Below, in pieces: positions 61,418 through 64,000 of a DNA stretch of 64,000 nucleotides (position 1 is its first letter; the number at the start of each line of letters is the position of its first letter). Made by a program: the position numbers and the translations under genes. The stretch is taken from contig NZ_VLLB01000001.1 of NCBI RefSeq assembly GCF_007830455.1, forward strand, positions 682,001 to 746,000, given 5' to 3'. This DNA comes from Pseudoduganella lurida. GTDB taxonomy: Bacteria > Pseudomonadota > Gammaproteobacteria > Burkholderiales > Burkholderiaceae_D. The notes beneath the pieces are model-generated. The model was not told where the DNA came from and did not search any database. It worked only from the letters and a program-made list of their open reading frames with translations.

Positions 61418-61990
61418 TCAGGCGCGCCGGGTGCGCATCGCGCTGGCCGTCAGCCACAGCGCCGAGACGAGGAAATAGAACGCGCCCACGCCGGCATAGC
61501 CCGCCACGTTCATGATCGACGGCGTGGCCGGTGCCAGCGCCTGGCTGATGAAGAAGCCGCCCGCCAGCGCGGACTGGGCGCCGCTGAGGATCATCGTGGC
61601 CTGGCCGCCGTGGCCCTTCCAGCGTTTCAGCGCCGTGCCCAGCTGCAGCAGGCCGGACAGGATCGCCCATGCGCCGAACACCGTCAGCACCTGGTGCATG
61701 TCCGGCAGCGCCACCAGCACGGCGATGGTCGTAATCGCGCTGACCGCCAGGTTGATGGCCTGGCTGCGGTTGCGCCCCAGGCCGCCGCTGCGCGAGGCGT
61801 CGAGCAGGTTGGCGAAGGCGTCCCAGGCGGGATACAGCACCAGCAGGACGGCAGCGGCAGCCGGCATGTGCTGGCCGATGGCGAAGGCGGCGATCACCCA
61901 GGCGATGGAGAACACGGCGCGCAGGTAGTAGTAGCGTTTCAGCCAGGTGTCGGTGGCGGGCTGGGGAATGGTAGGGGTTGTGGTGGTCAT
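61418..61990 (-). CDS. DUF308-type membrane protein
   Basis: A 190-residue protein with about six helices, of the HdeD/DUF308 kind (YYYLRAVFSIAWVIAAFAIG, LLVLYPAWDAFANLL, FGAWAILSGLLQLGTAL). The family role is poorly defined; HdeD is linked to acid resistance. An operator-like palindrome matching that of the tetR gene lies 45 bases upstream (62035-62054), so it is the probable target of that repressor. Confidence 0.82.
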   Translation of the reverse strand: MTTTTPTIPQPATDTWLKRYYYLRAVFSIAWVIAAFAIGQHMPAAAAVLLVLYPAWDAFANLLDASRSGGLGRNRSQAINLAVSAITTIAVLVALPDMHQVLTVFGAWAILSGLLQLGTALKRWKGHGGQATMILSGAQSALAGGFFISQALAPATPSIMNVAGYAGVGAFYFLVSALWLTASAMRTRRA

Positions 61991-62034
61991 GGCGGGTCCT
62001 TTCGGGGATGGTTGACGACTGACTTACAGGTTAC

Positions 62035-62054
62035 TACCTACTAGATGGTAGGTA
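62035..62054. promoter_or_regulatory. TetR-type operator within the DUF308 gene promoter
   Basis: TACCTAC, six bases, GTAGGTA: the same half-site as the palindrome upstream of tetR. On the minus strand TTAACT (62058-62063) and TAGGTA (62035-62040) with a 17-base spacer would be the -35 and -10, so the operator covers the promoter. Confidence 0.65.
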
Positions 62055-62104
62055 ATTAGTTAAAAAGAGGCGGCTGCGACAGGCTCAGCGACCAAGCCGG
62101 CGGC

Positions 62105-62171
62105 TGGCACCTTTTCTGGCGTCGGTGCGGACCGACATCGTGGGAGCGGGCAGAAAAGGTGTCAGACACCT
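62105..62171. repeat. Hairpin repeat with GGTGTCAGACACC core and adjacent 9-bp repeats
   Basis: GGCACCTTTTCTG (62106 on) pairs imperfectly with CAGAAAAGGTGTC, and the core GGTGTCAGACACC (62158-62170) is a perfect palindrome. It is followed by three to four copies of TCCTCGCTG (about 62172-62202), next to the tetR stop. Confidence 0.7.
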
Positions 62172-62202
62172 CTCCTCGCTGTCCTCGCTGTCCTCGCTGT
62201 CC

Positions 62203-62787
62203 TCAGCGCGGTGCGGCAAGCCGCTGCAGCTGCGGCGTCATGATCGTTTCGAACAGCGTCGGATCGCCGAAGGCGCGGGCCGACAGCATGGCGCCGTGCA
62301 CCGTGGCCATGAAGGCATCGGCTTCCACCTGGGGCGAACTGGCGAGCCGGATCTCGCCCAGCTGCGCGCCCCGTTCCAGCACGGAAGCCAGCCACGTGGA
62401 CAACGTGCGGAAAAAACCCTTCACTTCCGCCGCCACATCGTCCGGCACGATGGGCAGTTCGCTGGCCAGCAGCGCACACACGCAGAATGGCGCCGTGCCA
62501 TCCCCGATGCACTTCGTCCAGTAGGCAACATAGGCACGCAGCTGGTCGATCGGCTGCGGGATGCTGCGCTCCATTTCCGCGATGCCGGCCCGCGCCCCTT
62601 CACGATACCCTGCCACCAGCGTCCGCACCAGGTCCGCCTTGGCGGGAAAGTGGTGGTGGATGCTGGCCTTGCGGATACCGACGACCTCGGCGATGTCCGC
62701 ATAGCTGAAACCGTTGTAGCCGCCCGCCACGATGAGGTTGCGCGCACTGGCCAGGATATCGTCGGAAGTCGTCGAGAGCTTTTTCAT
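62203..62787 (-). CDS. TetR family transcriptional repressor
   Basis: A 194-residue TetR protein. The N-terminal helix-turn-helix is clear (about 8-55: ILASARNLIVAGGYNGFSYADIAEVVGIRKASIHHHF). A C-terminal ligand domain of the TetR_C type follows. A perfect palindrome at 62799-62812 just upstream of its start, and a matching site at the DUF308 promoter, imply it represses both. The ligand is unknown. Confidence 0.92.
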   Translation of the reverse strand: MKKLSTTSDDILASARNLIVAGGYNGFSYADIAEVVGIRKASIHHHFPAKADLVRTLVAGYREGARAGIAEMERSIPQPIDQLRAYVAYWTKCIGDGTAPFCVCALLASELPIVPDDVAAEVKGFFRTLSTWLASVLERGAQLGEIRLASSPQVEADAFMATVHGAMLSARAFGDPTLFETIMTPQLQRLAAPR

Positions 62788-62793
62788 GCCGCC

Positions 62794-62822
62794 ATCCTAC
62801 CTACTAGTAGGTTCAGATGCAA
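62794..62822 (-). promoter_or_regulatory. tetR promoter with operator in the spacer
   Basis: TTGCAT (62817-62822) and TAGGAT (62794-62799) are 17 bases apart on the minus strand. The perfect 14-base palindrome ACCTACTAGTAGGT (62799-62812) fills the spacer. The -10 ends six bases before the ATG, so the transcript may be nearly leaderless. Confidence 0.65.
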
Positions 62823-62850
62823 GCGGTATTTTGACGGGGTCGCCGCAGTG

Positions 62851-64000
62851 TCATCCCAGCCGGCGCGCCACGCGGAAGCCGACGACGTCGTTCGACAGCA
62901 CTGCCGAGTAGCCATTGCGCACGGCCGAGCGCAGGTAGCGCGGCTGGTACAGCCATGCGCCACCGCGCACGATGCGGCGCGCCCGGTCGCCGTCTTCCAG
63001 CCACGCGCTGCCGTCCGTCGGTGCGCCTTGGTAGCTGTCGTGGGCCGGGTCCTGGGTCCATTCCCACACATTGCCGTGCATGTCGTACAGGCCCCAGGGG
63101 TTGGGCGGGAAGCTGCCGACCTTCGTGGTGCCGTGCCGCACCTGGCCCTTCACGCCCTTGCCGTACGTGAAGTGGCCGTCGTAGTTGGCATGCTCGGTGG
63201 AGATCTCGTCGCCGAACGCGAAGGCCGTGGCAGAGCCGGCGCGGCAGGCGTATTCCCATTCCGCCTCGCTGGGGAGCCGGTAGTGGGCGCCCGTCATCAG
63301 CGTGAGCCATTGCAGGTACAGCTGCGCATCGTCCCAGCTGACGCCGACCACCGGGTGCCAGTCCTCCTGCTCGAAGCCGGGCGCCGTCCAGTCGATGTCG
63401 AGCTTCGGCTCCCACGCGGTGGCGCGCACGAAGCGGCGCCACTCGCCCACCGTGACGGGGTAGCGGCCCAGCGCGAACGAGCGGTCGATGCGCACCGTGT
63501 GGGCCGGCAGCTCGCGTTCCAGCCAGGCCTTCTGCGAGCCGGCCTTGCGCGCCACCTCGTGCTCCTGCGCGTTACCGCCCATCAGGAAGCTGCCGGTGGG
63601 GACCAGCACGAGGTCGGGACCGGTCCCGGTGCCATCCAGGAAGCGGTCACGCAGCACGCCGCTCGGGTCGGCAACGGGGCTGGCCGCGGTCGGCATCAGC
63701 GCGGCCAGTTCGGCGGCGTTGCGGGCCGCCTGCTGCAGGCGCTCGCGGTCCTGTTCGGCCTTGTACGCGGCCTGCGCCTTCAGCATGGCGGCCTTGCGCT
63801 GGCGCTCCTCCTCGATGGCGCGGGCCTTGGCGGCATCGGCCTCGCGACGGGCGATCAGCTGCTGGCGCAGCTGTTCCTTGCGCACCTGGGCCGCCGCTTC
63901 CGCTTCCAGCCGCCGCTGCTTTTCCAGCTCGCGGCGGGCCTGGTCGTCACGCACCTTCTGCATGGCCGCGGCCTGCGCCTCGGCCTTGCGGCGCGCCTGC
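62851..64000 (-). CDS. SUMF1 (formylglycine-generating enzyme-like) protein with coiled-coil N-terminus (cut by window edge)
   Basis: The frame runs off the right edge; at least 383 residues lie inside. The visible N-terminal part is a charged Arg/Lys/Glu/Ala coiled coil (63560-64000). It is followed by a full SUMF1/FGE fold: PTGSFLMGGN, PVTVGEWRRFV, PVVGVSWDDAQLYLQWL, RLPSEAEWEYACRAG, HGNVWEWTQDP, RGGAWLYQPRYLRS, GFRVAR. The copper-binding cysteine pair of true sulfatase-activating enzymes is not seen, so it may be a binding or regulatory relative. Such proteins are often encoded beside Ser/Thr kinases. Confidence 0.88.
   Translation of the reverse strand, partial: QARRKAEAQAAAMQKVRDDQARRELEKQRRLEAEAAAQVRKEQLRQQLIARREADAAKARAIEEERQRKAAMLKAQAAYKAEQDRERLQQAARNAAELAALMPTAASPVADPSGVLRDRFLDGTGTGPDLVLVPTGSFLMGGNAQEHEVARKAGSQKAWLERELPAHTVRIDRSFALGRYPVTVGEWRRFVRATAWEPKLDIDWTAPGFEQEDWHPVVGVSWDDAQLYLQWLTLMTGAHYRLPSEAEWEYACRAGSATAFAFGDEISTEHANYDGHFTYGKGVKGQVRHGTTKVGSFPPNPWGLYDMHGNVWEWTQDPAHDSYQGAPTDGSAWLEDGDRARRIVRGGAWLYQPRYLRSAVRNGYSAVLSNDVVGFRVARRLG

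Overview
This window is high-GC DNA with tightly packed, often overlapping genes. It most resembles a betaproteobacterium of the Oxalobacteraceae, of the Massilia/Pseudoduganella kind. The evidence is the gene content: PEP-CTERM proteins, many c-di-GMP and sensor proteins, secreted carbohydrate-active enzymes, copper genes and a selenocysteine formate dehydrogenase. The genus is an inference; no rRNA or other phylogenetic marker is present.

Layout. 1-4524: the start of a membrane sensor, then a MASE1/CHASE/PAS hybrid histidine kinase. 4544-12640: a GntR-type regulator divergent from a carbohydrate operon (sialate-type O-acetylesterase, polysaccharide deacetylase, SGNH esterase, GH2 enzyme). 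12719-18119: a small HTH protein, a PhnD-like binding protein coupled to a PAS/GAF/GGDEF/EAL protein, an SRAP protein and a small unknown. 18279-28791: a nearly complete selenocysteine/formate dehydrogenase island: fdhD, fdnG with an in-frame UGA codon, fdnH, fdnI, fdhE, selA, selB and the selC tRNA. Only selD of the usual set is missing. 28801-36071: mixed genes (secreted low-complexity protein, alpha/beta hydrolase, YoaK-like protein, TMEM175-like channel, EAL phosphodiesterase with degenerate GGDEF, DUF72 protein, CLC-family antiporter). 36274-39877: a copper-type locus (multicopper oxidase, TolC-like lipoprotein, His-rich protein) and a small lipoprotein. 40016-45404: an EamA exporter, then a HupE/UreJ plus TPR pair divergent from a DUF4331 protein with a small lipoprotein. 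A Fur-box-like palindrome lies between the divergent pairs. 45476-48205: M28 peptidase, GNAT enzyme and glycine-zipper protein. 48253-49131: a lower-GC gene-poor stretch, followed by two PEP-CTERM genes. 51251-59404: a flavin-type oxidase and an NTF2-like protein, then the most unusual unit in the window: a Ser/Thr kinase, a SEDS (FtsW/RodA-like) protein, a protein whose N-terminus resembles the FhaA N-terminal domain, an SH3 membrane protein and an FHA protein. 59463-64000: stress and housekeeping genes, a TetR/DUF308 pair with matching operators, and a partial SUMF1-domain protein at the right edge.

How the parts work together. FdnGHI would be a periplasm-facing formate dehydrogenase. FdhD and FdhE mature it, and SelA, SelB and selC decode its UGA. 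The kinase-SEDS-FHA unit recalls the pknB-rodA-fhaA locus of actinobacteria, but without an obvious PBP or phosphatase, and is the best candidate for an undescribed system. Short palindromic repeats sharing a core of the form GGkGyCAGrCmCC lie in at least six intergenic spaces and look like a REP-type family.
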